DNA of 64,000 nucleotides from Sciurus carolinensis (GCF_902686445.1 NW_025920105.1:2332979-2396978), one strand, 5' to 3'; shown: positions 21,911 through 33,930, counted from the first letter of the stretch. Numbers and translations are program-made. The notes: generated by a model from the sequence alone, not told the origin.

Positions 21911-22606
21911 TGAGAAACTACTCCCACCATGAACTCCAGTGTTTAACAGTGAAAAGCTTTTACTATTATTAAAGGGCAAAGAAATCAACTTATAATTAAT
22001 ATTTAGTCTATTATAATCCATATAATGGCAGACTACAATCTTATTCTGATTTTCAAAGAATTAGACTAAACATAGGAAAAGCACAAATTATATTTATGAC
22101 TAACCTAAATGTTTTTATTATGTGAAGTATCTCTAGAATAAACTATTGAAACTAGGATAGCAACAAAGGCTAAACACCACATCCAAGCTCAGAGGAAGGC
22201 CTCTTTATTCATCTATTATTATATTAAAGCAATCACAGACTCCTTTAAACTCCAGCACAGCTACAATTGTTTGTTTACATATATTTTATCTATGTACTAC
22301 TGCCAAATTTTTATTGTGCACTATTTTGTGTCCCAATACAGTAAAACCTTCCCAATGTTTTTTTTCCAATAAGTTTCTAATGATATATTGATTATTAATA
22401 TTAAAAAGCAACTACACATGGAGACATGCCATGCCTATGGCCCCCAAGAGGGAGGACCATCAACAGAACCATGTCAAGTGTTGAGTCCTTTATTCCAACA
22501 GATCATGTCAAGTGTTGGAGTAGCAGGAAATAGACACAGCATGTCTGCTTCTTTAAAATAATATGATATTAACTTAAGACTAAAATAATTTTTTTTAAAA
22601 ATAAAT
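21911..22606. other. No gene recognised
   Basis: AT-rich DNA. The phrase ATCATGTCAAGTGTTG recurs nearby (22470-22520). No coding or RNA signature is seen. Confidence 0.5.
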
Positions 22607-22668
22607 CATCGAGAGAATGCCTATCATAAACAAATCCCTGGATCTAATCCCCAGTACCACAGAAAAAG
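22607..22668 (+). repeat. ID SINE remnant
   Basis: GAATGCCTATCATAAACAAATCCCTGGATCTAATCCCCAGTACCAC: decayed ID core and B box. Truncated. Confidence 0.55.
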
Positions 22669-22734
22669 TCAATAGAAAAACAAAGTGCAAATTACACATA
22701 ATAATCAAATAGGGCCAATAGAACAGGTGAAGGT

Positions 22735-22930
22735 GACACCCTAGTGATTGTGGAAGCTAAGACCTGGGCTCAATGGTCTGGTTTAAATTCTGGATCTAGC
22801 TCTTAACTTCAGTGAGGGTTTGAAATCACTAAGGCCTGCTTCCTTGGTCCACAAAAAGAAGGCACCCCAAAGATTAAAAAATGTCACTTTCAAGGGATGG
22901 ATCCAGGCTAACTCCTGGCATAGAATAGTC
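22735..22930 (+). repeat. MIR SINE, diverged
   Basis: CCTGGGCTCAATGGTCTGG...AAATTCTGGATCTAGCTCTTAAC...TGAAATCACTAAGGCCTGCTTCC follows the MIR order (GACTCTGG / AATCCTGGCTCTGCCACTTA / CTCTCTGAGCC). Ancient. Confidence 0.5.
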
Positions 22931-23333
22931 AGTGATCATTCAAAGAGGCTTAGGGTTAGGGTTGTAAATGGAAAATCAAGATGATGCAGAACAGTGACCA
23001 CAGTATGCTCTCATTTGTGCCGAAAGGCTGGGAATTTGTATGTTCAGTTTTTCTTGAGTTTGCAAAAGACAGTACTAGCATTTCTTATTTTCTCTTTTAC
23101 TTTGACAAATGTTATGAGTCTGTGTATGCTACTTTCTTCTTCATATTTTCTATTACCTATGTAGCATGTTTTAAGCTGAAACTTACAACTTAGTCCTTAG
23201 GTAACAATATTTGAAGGAACTCTAACAGAATTTGATGAGTCATTCAAATAACCCCAAATGAATAGCAGTGACAACTGGGATTGTGCATTTCATTGCAAGA
23301 AGAGGGTGAGAAATTTCTTCACATGTCTGAATT

Positions 23334-24083
23334 TTATCTGTATATTGCTAGGTGGAAAGTAAATTGCTTTTTAATACAGAATTTCAAACATGAGCAATAG
23401 AGAAGCATGAATGCTAGGAGGCTATGGTGTGTGAGGGAGAGATGGAAACAAAGCTGACCTGGGTTTGATCTGAAGATGACTCCAGTGGATGTGGCCCTGT
23501 GTGGTTGGTAGTTGTTTGAGGAGTTTTGGTCTCCTACCCAAGCAGTCCATACAATTGTCTTGGGTTTGATTTTGCTGCTGCTCTGTGCTGGCATGAGTTG
23601 CTGGTGATGGTGTACTCCTGTCCTACATGGGTTGAGTGACAGGTAGTGTCTGAAGACAATGGTTCCTTGCTATCCACATATACCTCACCAGATGGGTGAC
23701 CCCTAGTGAAGATCACACTGGTACTGATGGGCATAGTGGATATGCTGGGTGGTGGGGAAAGGAGGTCTGACCCATGTGACTGTACTGGACATGGTGCACA
23801 TGCATCTGGGCCTACATTGGGTCCTTTGTAGACCACACATAATGGCCAGGAGGCATGTTATAGGTGGCAGAGAACTGGGAAATGTGAATGGATGTAACCA
23901 GGGCCCAGGTTGGTGCGCCTGGGCAGGGGTCTTTTGACCCCTTCTCCAAATAAGAATTCTAGGAAGAAGGAAGATTAGACATGATTTGGACTGAGTGGCA
24001 TGGATACTCTTGTTGATGTAGCTCTCCATCATGTGCAAGAACCGGAAATGATGGATTCCCCCAATAAAATTCATAAAAATCAA
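23334..24083 (-). pseudogene. Possible unidentified mRNA retrocopy (weak)
   Basis: On the minus strand several overlapping short frames encode P/H/S/Q-rich peptides that change frame. One example is HPSGEVYVDSKEPLSSDT, next to PTTQGHIHWSHLQIKPRS. The composition looks like a broken, proline-rich, intrinsically disordered coding region and differs from the surrounding AT-rich DNA. I do not recognise the parent gene and see no poly(A) or TSD. It may be chance. Confidence 0.2.
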
Positions 24084-24094
24084 AATTAAAGATT

Positions 24095-24275
24095 TAAAAT
24101 ACTAGCCAGGTATGGTGTTGCATGCCTACAATACCAGTGACTTGGGAGGCTGAGGATCTCGAGTTTGAGGTCAGCCTGTACAACTTAGTTAGAATACCTC
24201 AAAAAAGGGGATGCTTAGGGGTATAGCTCAGTTGTTATGTGCCCTTGGGTCCAATTACCACTATTGAATAATAAA
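24095..24275 (+). repeat. B1-dID dimeric SINE
   Basis: B1 half: GCCAGGTATGGTGTTGCATGCC, GACTTGGGAGGCTGAGG, GTTTGAGGTCAGCCTG. ID half: GGGGTATAGCTCAGTTGTTATG...GGGTCCAATTACCAC. Complete but diverged. Confidence 0.8.
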
Positions 24276-25968
24276 TGCAAAGAAAGATTTTAAAGCATAT
24301 GCACCATAACTATGTTTATGCAAATTTTCACCCAATATTTATCTCAACTGACTGGTGGAAGTCATGAGGCAGGGTAGTCTCCACTCAGGCTGTCACCTTT
24401 TCTCATGCAGGACAAGTGGAGGATTTGGACACTGAAAAGTGGAGTTGGGAGCAGAAAGGAGGAGCCCCCATTTCTGTGCAGCAGCTTCAGCCCATGTGAC
24501 ATTTCCTTGCAAACTTGTAGTCCAGTATCAGTTACTTCCTATTTTTATCCTTAAATGACCATTGCAAATCAGTGTAAGGGTTTTTCCAGTAATTACTCAC
24601 AGCACTTTGTTAAAGTTTGCAATTTCTTCAGCCATTTAATAATATCTTTCTGTGAAGAAACTTTGCTAAGTTAACCATATTGACTGGGTGGGATGTGAAT
24701 GGAATGTTAGAAATGTTGTCTGAATTGTAGTTCTGTATTCGTTATAGATATAACCCTTATTTAAAACAGTGAAATCCATACTCAAAAGTAGGAATGAAAG
24801 ATTTCTAAATTTTTGCAACAGTGGATCATTTTTTGTTAGAGTATAATAGCAGGAAGAATTATAGCAATCTGTCATTTTACCTGAAACGGACATGCCTATG
24901 TATTATGAATACTTTAAAGCTTCCCTTTGGAACATACCAAGAAATGCATTTGATCACATTATTAGTAGATAAAACAGCTTTGTCACCTTCCACCGATTAC
25001 AATGGAAACTGCACAAAGTAGGGCATCCATGAAAAATGAAAAGCAGGAAATGAAAGACTTGAATAAATACCTACCCCACCATCCATCTCCCCTCACTAAT
25101 ACTGAACCAAAAGGAAGCCCACTCTCAAAGTTCATGACCTCTCTATTTCAGGTCACCTTGAATGCAGTCTACAAGTTTACATTTACTGTAAGGAGTACCC
25201 TGCATAGAAGTAGTGCTTGTCTTAAAACTGAGTATTTGAAGCCTACAGGGTTAATCTGGGGCAGTTCAATAATATTGCTATTTTTAGAGCACTAACACAC
25301 ACAAAGTGAATCCAATAAAGTTCTGTGTATTGATTCAATATTAAGTATTAATAGCATGACCATCATAGCACCTCTTTACATCACACAATCACCAGAATTA
25401 GAAACTGTGTTGAAAACTAAAAACAGGACACAGTCCAATAATTAGAAGTTGCACACCGTTACTATACAGAAACCAGGTGCATGGTACAGTGCAGCTGTAA
25501 AAATGGAAGCCTGGAGATCTGACAAGGAAGTCAAATCCTGTTTTTAGATAATTTGGGGAACCTGGCAATACTGTTGAAGCAAAATACTCAACCCAGCAGG
25601 AAATGGACTGGGGAGAAAAAAAAAATTCTATAACCAAATAAACATCTGATATTTCCTTTCCCTTTGAGAATAAATACAGTTAAGGTCACTTTTAGCCTTG
25701 GAACGGATATGTTTGCCTATGATGATCTTGCTAAGGACCACACGATATCTGATGTCCTCTGCTAGGATTATAGTTTTTGAGAAAGCCATATTACAAGAGG
25801 CATCTACTGTAAATACCTAGAACTTCCTTTTATGGCAACCACTATGGAATTCACTTGTGTTAAACAGTGAACAAGGGAAGATGGCCTCATGTTGCCTTTG
25901 CAATAATAGTATATGTTGAGGATCGAGTGGCTTTCAAGCAGCATGGTGGGTGTGAGAATGTTTGCAGT
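24276..25968. other. No gene recognised; AT-rich unique DNA
   Basis: No domain-bearing ORF. Open frames here are short. The 3' UTR of the HAPSTR1 retrocopy may extend leftward from 25968 for some distance, but no poly(T) marking an A-tail was found. Confidence 0.5.
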
Positions 25969-27085
25969 TTAGATCATTCTGTTGCGTTTATGGGTTGGTG
26001 AGTCTGTAATGACATCGCCACACTGGGCTGAGGTACGCTTTCTAGTTCCACCATTGTCCAAGTGGAGTGCCATTTCTTCTGATATGAAAGTGTACAAATC
26101 GACATCATGGAGTCCATTTCTCCTTCGACTAGCATTCGATCCACTGCTTACATGTGTAGGAGAGCCTGGGGTACTCGAGCGCACGCTTATACTAGCCATT
26201 GCACCACTAAGACCATGCAGAGCTATGGCTTCCCGGAAGGGTTGCAAATCAGTCTCTACAGATGAGCTAGTTTCCGTTGAAGTAGCTCGGTTAGGGGACA
26301 CTACAGTCAGTCTTGGGGGAGCTCTAGAGTTTCGTGGTGGAGGAAACTTTCCACACAGGAAGCTGATCAAATCTTCTCTACGAATAGTGCGTTTTTTAAC
26401 CCAAGCCAGCACATCCTTATTGCGTCGCTGATAGCCAATCTGAATTCCAATATCAAAACTTCGCTGATGGGTATCCACACTTTCTTTGTAGAGGTTGGTG
26501 ACCGCGGTGGCTGCGTTTTGGAAGGGGACCCAGAGGGAAAGTCATGGCTGCTGACACACTCGGTCTTTGTAGAGCTGGCACGTGGTGGCCGAGTTCTGGA
26601 AGAGGTGCCACAGCTTCTGCTGCTTGTGCTCGGGCGGCGCGGCGGCCGCCGCCTTCTCCTGCACCTCAGGGGACAGCTGCTTGTCCTGCTCGGTCTCGGC
26701 CAGGCACTGCCGCTCCCACTTGGAGAACCAGTGCTCGGGCCCGTGCTCCTGGATCTCCGCCTCGCCCTCCTCCTTCCACTCCTCCATCCTCCGCGGCCTC
26801 CGCCGCGTCCTCCTCAGGCGGGGCCCCAGCGGGAGCGTCGTCGTCCAGCGGCCCGGCGGCGGGCAGCGGCTCCTCGCGGCGGCCCAGGCCTCCTGCACCC
26901 CGACGGCCGGCGACCCCGCCCCACGGCCCCGAGCAGCCCGGACGACCCCCGCCCCCGGCCTCCCCGCCGCCGGGCCCGCTGACGGCCCTCACCTCGTCCG
27001 CCTACCGCCCCCCCCATGGCGCCGCGGCCTTCCTAAGGCCACCGCTGCTGCCCGCCGAGCCCTCCGCGTAACCCGGCCTGCGCCG
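25969..27085 (-). pseudogene. HAPSTR1: Processed retrocopy of HAPSTR1 (C16orf72)
   Basis: The parent HAPSTR1 is a nuclear stress-response scaffold that works with the E3 ligase HUWE1. The minus-strand CDS equivalent runs from ATG 26787 (MEEWKEEGEAEIQEHGPEHW) to TAA 25971-25969 (ending DSPTHKRNRMI) with no introns. It is 273 codons with stop, three residues short of the 275-residue human protein as I recall it. The shortfall is explained by small in-frame losses (NSATTCQLYK; KKRTIRRED). The only frame-ending lesion seen is TGA at 26544-26542 (codon 82), where the family has Gly (QQP-stop-LSLWVPF). 26550-27085 is very CpG-rich, as expected if exon 1 and 5' leader were copied. I see no poly(A). 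The retrogene HAPSTR2 is known in humans; whether this copy is its equivalent cannot be told here. Confidence 0.88.
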
Positions 27086-27110
27086 CGGAGCCCACCCAGA
27101 AGACTCGAGA
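26500..27110. promoter_or_regulatory. CpG-rich island within the HAPSTR1 retrocopy
   Basis: GC- and CpG-dense stretch (for example GGCGGCGCGGCGGCCGCCGCC) in otherwise AT-rich surroundings. It is inherited from the parental first exon/leader. It could act as an island promoter, but that is inference. Confidence 0.6.
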
Positions 27111-28320
27111 GTTGAGGTTAAGATATAGACAGTACCATAGAAAAGGTTGGAGGACAAATGATGACTCATAAAACCCACTGGCTCTTCCTGTCTTTCCTGG
27201 GGCTCCTACTTCCACACCTAACAAAGCAGTTTCATGCCATCCTGCCTGCAGACATAACCATCCAAACTCCACAGAAAACTGATGGGGATGGTAGAGCCTG
27301 GAGCCAAGAATGGAGGAAAACATCCAACAAAGCAAGGATAGGTTGAGTGAGTGTGGTTTCCAGCACCTTCCTGCCAAAGAGCTGTGACAGCCAGAGCTGT
27401 GACCCGCCACCCCCCAAGGGTTTAGAAAGTCAGGAATGATTAACCATATTTAGGAATCACAGGGACAGGTGTTAGCTGGAAGGAAAACCAGAAAATGCAG
27501 AACCACTGCCATCTGCTGGATAAAAGGAGACACTGCGAGGCATGAATATTAGCAAGCAGAGAAGTTGGTGCACCTGAGACAGGCAGAGGTAGGGAGGGCT
27601 GCATTTGTGTGTGTGCAGGAGAACAAGGAAAAGCAAAAATCAGATGAGAACAGATAAATGCCAGGGATTGGGGGAACTGATATAGGACAGCCGGTTGGGC
27701 AGAAGCGCTTTGTACTTAGTTTCCATAGCTTTCTACTGATGCTACTCAGTGGTAGTGTTCTCATATCCCTTCCCAGATTATGCAACACCAGAGTTGAGTC
27801 ACAGACACCTGACTGGGTGATCCTTACCTGTCTGTTGCTGCATCTGCCACCCTGATGAGCAGGTAACAGTGTCAAACCCAGCTGCCTCTGTATACCAGGC
27901 ATGAGGGGTGAAAAACAGGGCTCAGTACAAGAGCTGGCAACAGTGCAATGGCCAATTAGTGGGCTCCTTGATAAAGCATAAACAAAAGTATTTTTAAGCC
28001 AGTCTCAGCTACACACCACTTCTCTTATGCCTGCAGCCTGTGAAGATAACCAAGAATCTGAGGAATGAGCATAGAGGATCCTGATGTCCCAAGCTCCATC
28101 ATCATCACCCCTGATTTGTAGTTCAGATTTAGTATAACTGAATATTGTGAGAGGGCAATATTTACTTGTTAGTGACTATCAAAAAGTACTGTGTCATAAT
28201 CACAATTTGCACAGAGACTACCACAACTTTATACAAAAAGTCCTTCTATAAGGATCTGCCCAACCATTGTCTGGGCAGTCTCAGATTGATGCCACTCTTG
28301 GTTTTAACCATAGTGGCCAG
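27111..28320. other. No gene recognised
   Basis: Mixed-composition DNA between the retrocopy and the LTR-like pair. The short open frames carry no recognisable domain. No clear repeat family is recognised. Confidence 0.45.
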
Positions 28321-28324
28321 GAAG

Positions 28325-28720
28325 CACTCCTTAGGGTGGAGTGGAGTGGGTTGACTGAGAGAGAGGTTCAAGGTCCACAAATCTAGGAAGTCCAGAAATC
28401 AGTGTCTTCTATGCCTGGCTATAAAGCATTCACTTCCCTATATATTCCTGATTGCTCCCATTGATTGCCTCCTATTGGTTATCTTGTAGTACTTGATTAG
28501 AAGCGTTGAAATTTTCCCCATTGGTTAATTTAGAAAACCTAATTAGAATACTGTCCACTTCATCCCCATTGGTTGTTTTAGAATGCCATAGCTAAGGCGG
28601 GAGTTGTCATGGCAATGGGACTTACAGAGATGTGATTGCTCAATTCCCTGTCTTGTCTGGCATTTTTCTTGTAACCTGCCTCTGCCTTCTTGGTGTACCT
28701 GAACTCCTACCTAACAGTAC
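28325..28720 (+). mobile_element. LTR-like repeat copy A with CCAAT/X-box cluster
   Basis: Starts GGAGTGGAGTGGGTTGA. Contains three spaced ATTGG (inverse CCAAT) boxes at 28474, 28520 and 28568, each in a ~47-bp internal unit (CCATTGGTTA...TGATTAGAA). An RFX X-box-like GTTGTCATGGCAAT follows at 28603-28616. About 70-75% similar by eye to copy B, 650 bp downstream. An LTR origin is inferred from size, repetition and promoter-like content. No gag/pol is associated. Confidence 0.5.
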
Positions 28721-28974
28721 CACCATCACAAAAGTCTGCCATTACCAAATACTTATCGTTAATATTTGGAGAGTTTTTTTCTTTCTTCTGTAGACAAACA
28801 TTCCCTATTGCATGTTCCATGCAGTCCTGTCCCTTCTCCATTCTCTGCGTCGCATCTCTTTCACTTGTTTTTAATGTTGGTGCATTACGACCACAGAAAA
28901 GATATCGAGTGCATGTGCTAGTTGGGTTGTGCAGTTGGGGTCCAGGTTCTTGGTTATTGAAAGTGAAGGTGAAA

Positions 28975-29400
28975 ACAGCACTCTGTGCAGTGGAGTGGAG
29001 TGGGCTGAGCAAGAGAAGTTTAAAATTCCCAAGTCTGCAAATTTGTCTTATGTGCTGGGCTGTAAGACATTCCTTACTATACAGATCTGATTGAAGGCCT
29101 CACCCCATTTGTTCCTATTGGTTATCTAGTAACACCTGATTAGAATAGTGTCCAATATTCGCCCATTGGTTACTTTACAATGCCAAATTAGAATGCTGCC
29201 CACTTCGTCCTCATTGGTCATTTTGTAATGCCAATCCTGAGGCGGGAATTACCATGGCGATAAGTCCTTAGTGGCGGGAGTTGTCATGGCAATGGGATTA
29301 TGATAAATAAGGATGAGATGACTCAGCTTCCTGGCTCATTATCCACCGAACATTATCCTGGTATGCTGCCTCGCCATCGTGCAGTACCTGAATTCTAAGA
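28975..29400 (+). mobile_element. LTR-like repeat copy B with CCAAT/X-box cluster
   Basis: Same order as copy A: GGAGTGGAGTGGGCTGA, inverse CCAAT boxes at 29117, 29165 and 29213, then two X-box-like palindromes, ATTACCATGGCGAT (29248-29261) and GTTGTCATGGCAAT (29280-29293). TGATAAATAAGG follows at about 29300. The X-box unit is duplicated relative to copy A. Confidence 0.5.
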
Positions 29401-29894
29401 CCTACAAGCTAGGAAGGTGGCGTCACCAAGGAAAGCTGCCAGTATTGGTCCTCGTGATGCCAGGTGGGAGGTGATGGCTTCTTGTGTGACCTCCGTGCTG
29501 CTTGAGTGGCTGCAGGTTTTCAGCGTTCACGTGGACACAGCGATTTTGTTGGGTTTCAGGGCGAGAGGTCTGCTGTAGGGCAGCTGAACTAGCACCAAAG
29601 AGCTCTTCCTGGACAGGATCAAGAAGGTACTGTATGTTCCAGGTTACCCCTAGCTCTCTGTTACCTTTTGCCCTTAGGCCATGCTGGGGTCTAGCTTTGT
29701 CACTGTCCAAGAACTTCTGGACAAGAAGACCTGAGTGTGGTAGGGTATACGAAGACTCTGTTTCCCGATCCCCATTTGAGCCTGATGAATGGAAGCATGG
29801 TCCAGGGGACACCGTCCCAGGGGAGGAGCGCTGGGAAACATGGTTTATACTGTGTTACAGCCATTTCTTATCAGGTAAACTTGGGAAAGAACAG

Positions 29895-30425
29895 GGATGG
29901 TGATTGTAAGCTCATGGCCCACAAATGACGGATGCAGGAGATGGGATGCCAACCTCGAATCAGCAAGTTTTCCTTTATTCTATAACAAAGTCAATAGATC
30001 AGGCACTGTTAGGGCCCATTTTCTGGGCATGGAGATGGCTTGTGGGCTACAAAAGGAGTCTTGGTTTTATAGTTTTATTGGACACTGTGGACATGCAGTT
30101 AGCACAGTCAGGGACATAGTTGTGCAGGCTAAAATTTTAGCTTAGGAAGGTGTAAGCTCAGGGGCATGGTTAGCGGCCAAATAAAATTTACAGAAAGCGG
30201 CCATAGCAAGTGTTATTGGAATTTGGCTCTGGGGCGAAATTCCCACATCCCCACGGTACAGGTTAGGTAGGGACCCAGAGAAAATCGCGAGTGGCCCCGG
30301 CTACCCAGGGTCTTTACAGGCCGAAATAGGCAGGAATCCTGCTGAGTGACCGGTGGAATTTTCCTGTCCACTTTGATTGGTCACTGGCACGCTGCCCCAC
30401 TCCCTCTTCTACAGTCGCCCAAATT
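29895..30425 (-). mobile_element. LTR-like block, minus orientation
   Basis: On the minus strand, GACCAATCAAAG (CCAAT box, about 30375) precedes AAACTATAAAACC (TATA, about 30063-30078) and then GAATAAAGG (polyadenylation signal, about 29972-29980). The order and spacing are those of an LTR U3-R. No internal proviral genes adjoin it and the edges are approximate. A further fragment at 30795-30960 (GTTTATTCTATGTCAGCAG...) may belong to a related LTR. Confidence 0.45.
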
Positions 30426-30960
30426 CCAACCTAACAGAAGGTAGTTGTTAAAAGGTTGAAACTCAGTTGTTATCTGGGAAAATAGAAGTCCAGATCCTGA
30501 GGGATAAGTACTCAAATCTTGCCCATTGCTTTTCTTTCTCTGAGATTCATTGTTTCCCAGAGTTTTGATAATTTTCTGTGCTTCCATTTAGGACTATTTT
30601 GCAGTGGGGGAAGGTCAAAGTCCAGAGCCCTGAATTCAGTATCTGCCCCTTTCCTTCAGGGCCCATTGTTATTAAGAAAAGATTTAGTGGGAGGTTAATT
30701 GTTAGGCTAATTGCCCCTCCCTCCTGAAAGGTGCTTGTCTCTCTACTTCTCTTTGGGGCTATCTCATCGGAATGTTATTTTCCATAACCCATTGTTGGGG
30801 AAACAATAAGAGGACACTTAGAAAGTAGGAGAATTCAAAGTTTATTCTATGTCAGCAGGCTGGAACTTAGCAGGGCAGTTATTCCTCCCGGGTGGCCTGC
30901 CTGAGTAGTATTTGATGCAATTAATAGCTCTTCTCCAACACTGAACATCCCAAAGAACCT

Positions 30961-31479
30961 TCATTTATTTATCAACATTTGCCCTGTTGGGAACTAAAAC
31001 TGAGAATTTAAAAAGGACTACATTCTTTTAAAATATTGAATTTAAAATATTAGCATTTTTAGTAAAATATATATTGATCTTCAAAAAAAATCAGTGGAAA
31101 GCGTGGCATTGCTGTAAAGTTTTGCGAACTTGCTGTTTGGCTAATTAGAGTACAGCGGGATTCCCCTCTTTCTATATTTTATGTTCAACTTGTGTCATGT
31201 AACCTGTGGACAATTCAACTATACACTCTTGGGAGAACCAGAAAAAAGGCAAACAACATTTTGCTCTTGTGATAAAATAGCTTTGAACATGTGATACCCT
31301 AGAAGCAACTATGGTGTCCCAGGATCTGCCTTGACAATGATGCTCTATAAATAGCTTGTTTGTATATAAATGTCTTTTGCTATTTAGAAATACTTATTTT
31401 GTTCTTGTGGTTATCTTCCTACACAAACCTTTAGTTTCTTCCTCCCTTTTTTTAAATTTAAACTTGTAATATGACTTGT
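30961..31479. other. No gene recognised
   Basis: AT-rich unique DNA. No feature is seen. Confidence 0.5.
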
Positions 31480-32440
31480 TTGGTTTTTCCATATACTTTA
31501 CTGAAGTATAATTGAGTTATAAAAACTTGCACACATTTAGGTTGTGCCCTAAGGAAACACCAGCACTTCCAGGATAATAAATGTATCCATTTTCCCCAGA
31601 AGTTTCTTGCTCCACCTTTACTACCTCCTTGTTTGCAAGAAACTGCTGCTGTGCCTTTTTGCACTATAAGATTTTAATACATTATATAATCATACAATTT
31701 TCATGTTCTTCTCTATCTTCTTGCATAGTTTTGGCTTTCACATCTTGTGTGTATTATTTTCTTTTTTAGTACTGATTGTGTATATTTAAGTTTGTTTATC
31801 CAATTACTTGTTCACATTTGCTGTGTGTGTATAATATACATGCAGAACTCTACTTGAATTTTTCTTGGTTGATGCCCACGAGTGGAATATGTTGACCATG
31901 ATGTAGGTGTCCACTTTAAGAATCTGCCAAGTTCTTTCCAGATAACTACATTACATTCTCACCACTGTGTACAAAGTTACAGCTCTTGTACCTTGTCACC
32001 AATCCGTGTTCATGGTCAACAGTCCTTTCATTTATTGCTCATGTCTTTTTCTTGTACTGGGAATTGAGTCCAGGGCCTTAAGCATGCTAGGGAAGTGCTG
32101 TACCACTGAGGTACATCCAGTCCTCTTTTTCTTTCAGACTTCATGCCATTTGTATTTTACATAAGTCAGCCAAAACCAAGGTTGTGATGATTTTTATCTC
32201 TTGTTTTAGAAGGTTTTATATTTTGAACACTTAAATTTAGATCTGTGATCATTCCCACTTAATTGGTCATAGTGTGTGAAGCAGAGCTTGAGAGTTATTT
32301 ATTTATATATTTAATTTTGCATATGGTTATGAAGTTTTTTCTACACCCATTTGTGGAAAAGATTCTCCTTTTCCCATTGACATGGCACATTTGTCAAAGC
32401 TTGCTTGACCACTCAGGTGTGAGTCTGCTTGTGTCCTCTG
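31480..32440 (-). mobile_element. Ancient L1 3'-end fragment, antisense
   Basis: Plus-strand text follows the antisense order of old mammalian L1 3' ends: TTTACTGAAGTATAATTGAG, then TTTATCCAATTACTTGTTCACA, GAGTGGAATATGTTGACC, AACTACATTACATTCTCACCACTGTG and CATGCCATTTGTATTTTACATAAGTC. Strongly diverged and interrupted by an ID SINE at 32040-32125. Confidence 0.6.
32040..32125 (-). repeat. ID SINE, antisense
   Basis: CTTGTACTGGGAATTGAGTCCAGGGCCTTAAGCATGCTAGGGAAGTGCTGTACCACTGAGGTACATCCAG is the reverse of an ID core. It interrupts the ancient L1. Confidence 0.75.
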
Positions 32441-33395
32441 CTATATTCACTTGGTCTCATTGTCCTTACACACTGTGATGTTGCTGAGCTTTGCAATAAG
32501 CTTGGAACTGGGTGGGTAGTGCTGTTTCTCCAACTTCTTTTCTGCTGTTTTGACTCTTCTCTACTCTTTTCTCTTTCATTCCATTTTAGGTTCTGCTTTT
32601 CCACAAGTCTTGCTGGGGTTATGTTTAGAGTACAAAAAACTTAATAACTCAGTGTAAGGAAGAATTGAGATTTAGAAAAATATTGACTCTATTCAAATAT
32701 GACCATGACACATCTTTCAATTTATTTAAGTCATTTAAATTTCTCTTACTATTGGTTTATGTGCACAGTTTTCAGGGTATAGGTCTTGAATAAATTTTTA
32801 ATAACTTTGCTTTATTTGGGTTTTTTAATGTATTTGGGGCTTGGTATCTAACCCAGTTAGTCAAAACTTAGCTGTTGAGTAATTTTGATCAAAAAAAATT
32901 TTTTTGCATTTAATAGAACAGGAAGATAGCAAGCAGGCAGCAGGTTTTCTACAATAGCAAGGGTAGTTAAGTAACAGATTCCTTTGAAGAGAAGGGGCCC
33001 CAGAGTCAGAGCCTGGAATCCTATAGGAAAGTACTGACTTGTTCTTTTCAAAAGTTTTAGGCCCTCCTCCTTTTTCTATCTGCTCTGACTCCAGGCTCTC
33101 TTTTCTTTAGTTTTGTTTCCTTTTCCCATACCCACATATCTGTTTTAGTCTTTCTGGTGGGTCTCTGCTCATGTGCATGGGCACATTTGTCATCTAGAAT
33201 TTGGCCTTATTGGCAGACACTCTTTGTTCTCTCACTGTCTGGACTTGTTTTTGACATCCTCCTTTGCCATCCTGTTCTTATTCCATTCTAAATCTCCCTC
33301 AGGTTTTTATATTAATGTTTTTTAATGGGTTGTGAAACTTATTCCTGAGTACTCAAATTTTTGATACATGTTGTAAATAGTGCTATTTTAAAGTT
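32441..33395. other. No gene recognised
   Basis: AT-rich DNA. It may include more decayed L1, but nothing is certain. Confidence 0.4.
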
Positions 33396-33399
33396 CAAT

Positions 33400-33600
33400 T
33401 TCTGCTGAGTGAAAAGAGCCATGCCTGCATTCCCAGCTACTCAGGAGGATGGCAGCAGAAATAAAACTCAGTCTGCAGATTTAGCCAGGCCCTGTCACAA
33501 GAATAAAATTAAAGATGACTGGATTTGTGAGTGGCCCTGGATTTGGTCCTCAGACCTACCAAAAAATCATTTTTTGGTATTTGTTGTTACAATATAGAAA
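33400..33600 (+). repeat. B1-dID SINE, diverged
   Basis: GCCATGCCTGCATTCCCAGCTACTCAGGAGGATGGCAG (B1) followed by GAGTGGCCCTGGATTTGGTCCTCAGACC (ID-like). Decayed. Confidence 0.6.
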
Positions 33601-33830
33601 TGCAACTAATTTAAAATAATTTTTGCAGTAAATGAATTTTCAATTTTTTGCATAACTTGTACCTGTTTGCAGAATTTGTCCATTTAATTCTCTTTCAATC
33701 ATTTCATCAGTAAAAATATTCTAATTATTAAAGAACATTTAGGAAATAAAAAATGAAAGAACAGAGGTATAATGTTACAATTTTTGTTGAAATATATTTT
33801 TCTTGGACTTAAAACTCCAATATTTTCAAA

Positions 33831-33930
33831 CTTTTTTTTTTTTTTTTTTTTTTGCGGTGTTGGGGATTGAACACAGGGCCTTGTGCTTGAAAGGCAAGCA
33901 CTCTATCGACTGAGTTATCTCCCCAGCCCC
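33831..33930 (-). repeat. ID SINE, antisense, young
   Basis: A T22-like run, then GCGGTGTTGGGGATTGAACACAGGGCC...AGGCAAGCACTCTATCGACTGAGTTATCTCCCCAGCCCC, the reverse of the ID copy at 14972-15066. Long poly(A) and intact boxes suggest a young copy. Confidence 0.88.

Noticed and set aside
26467..27115. Several long plus-strand frames rich in P, R, A and G
   Set aside because: These are antisense shadows of the CpG-rich HAPSTR1 retrocopy; high GC depletes stop codons.
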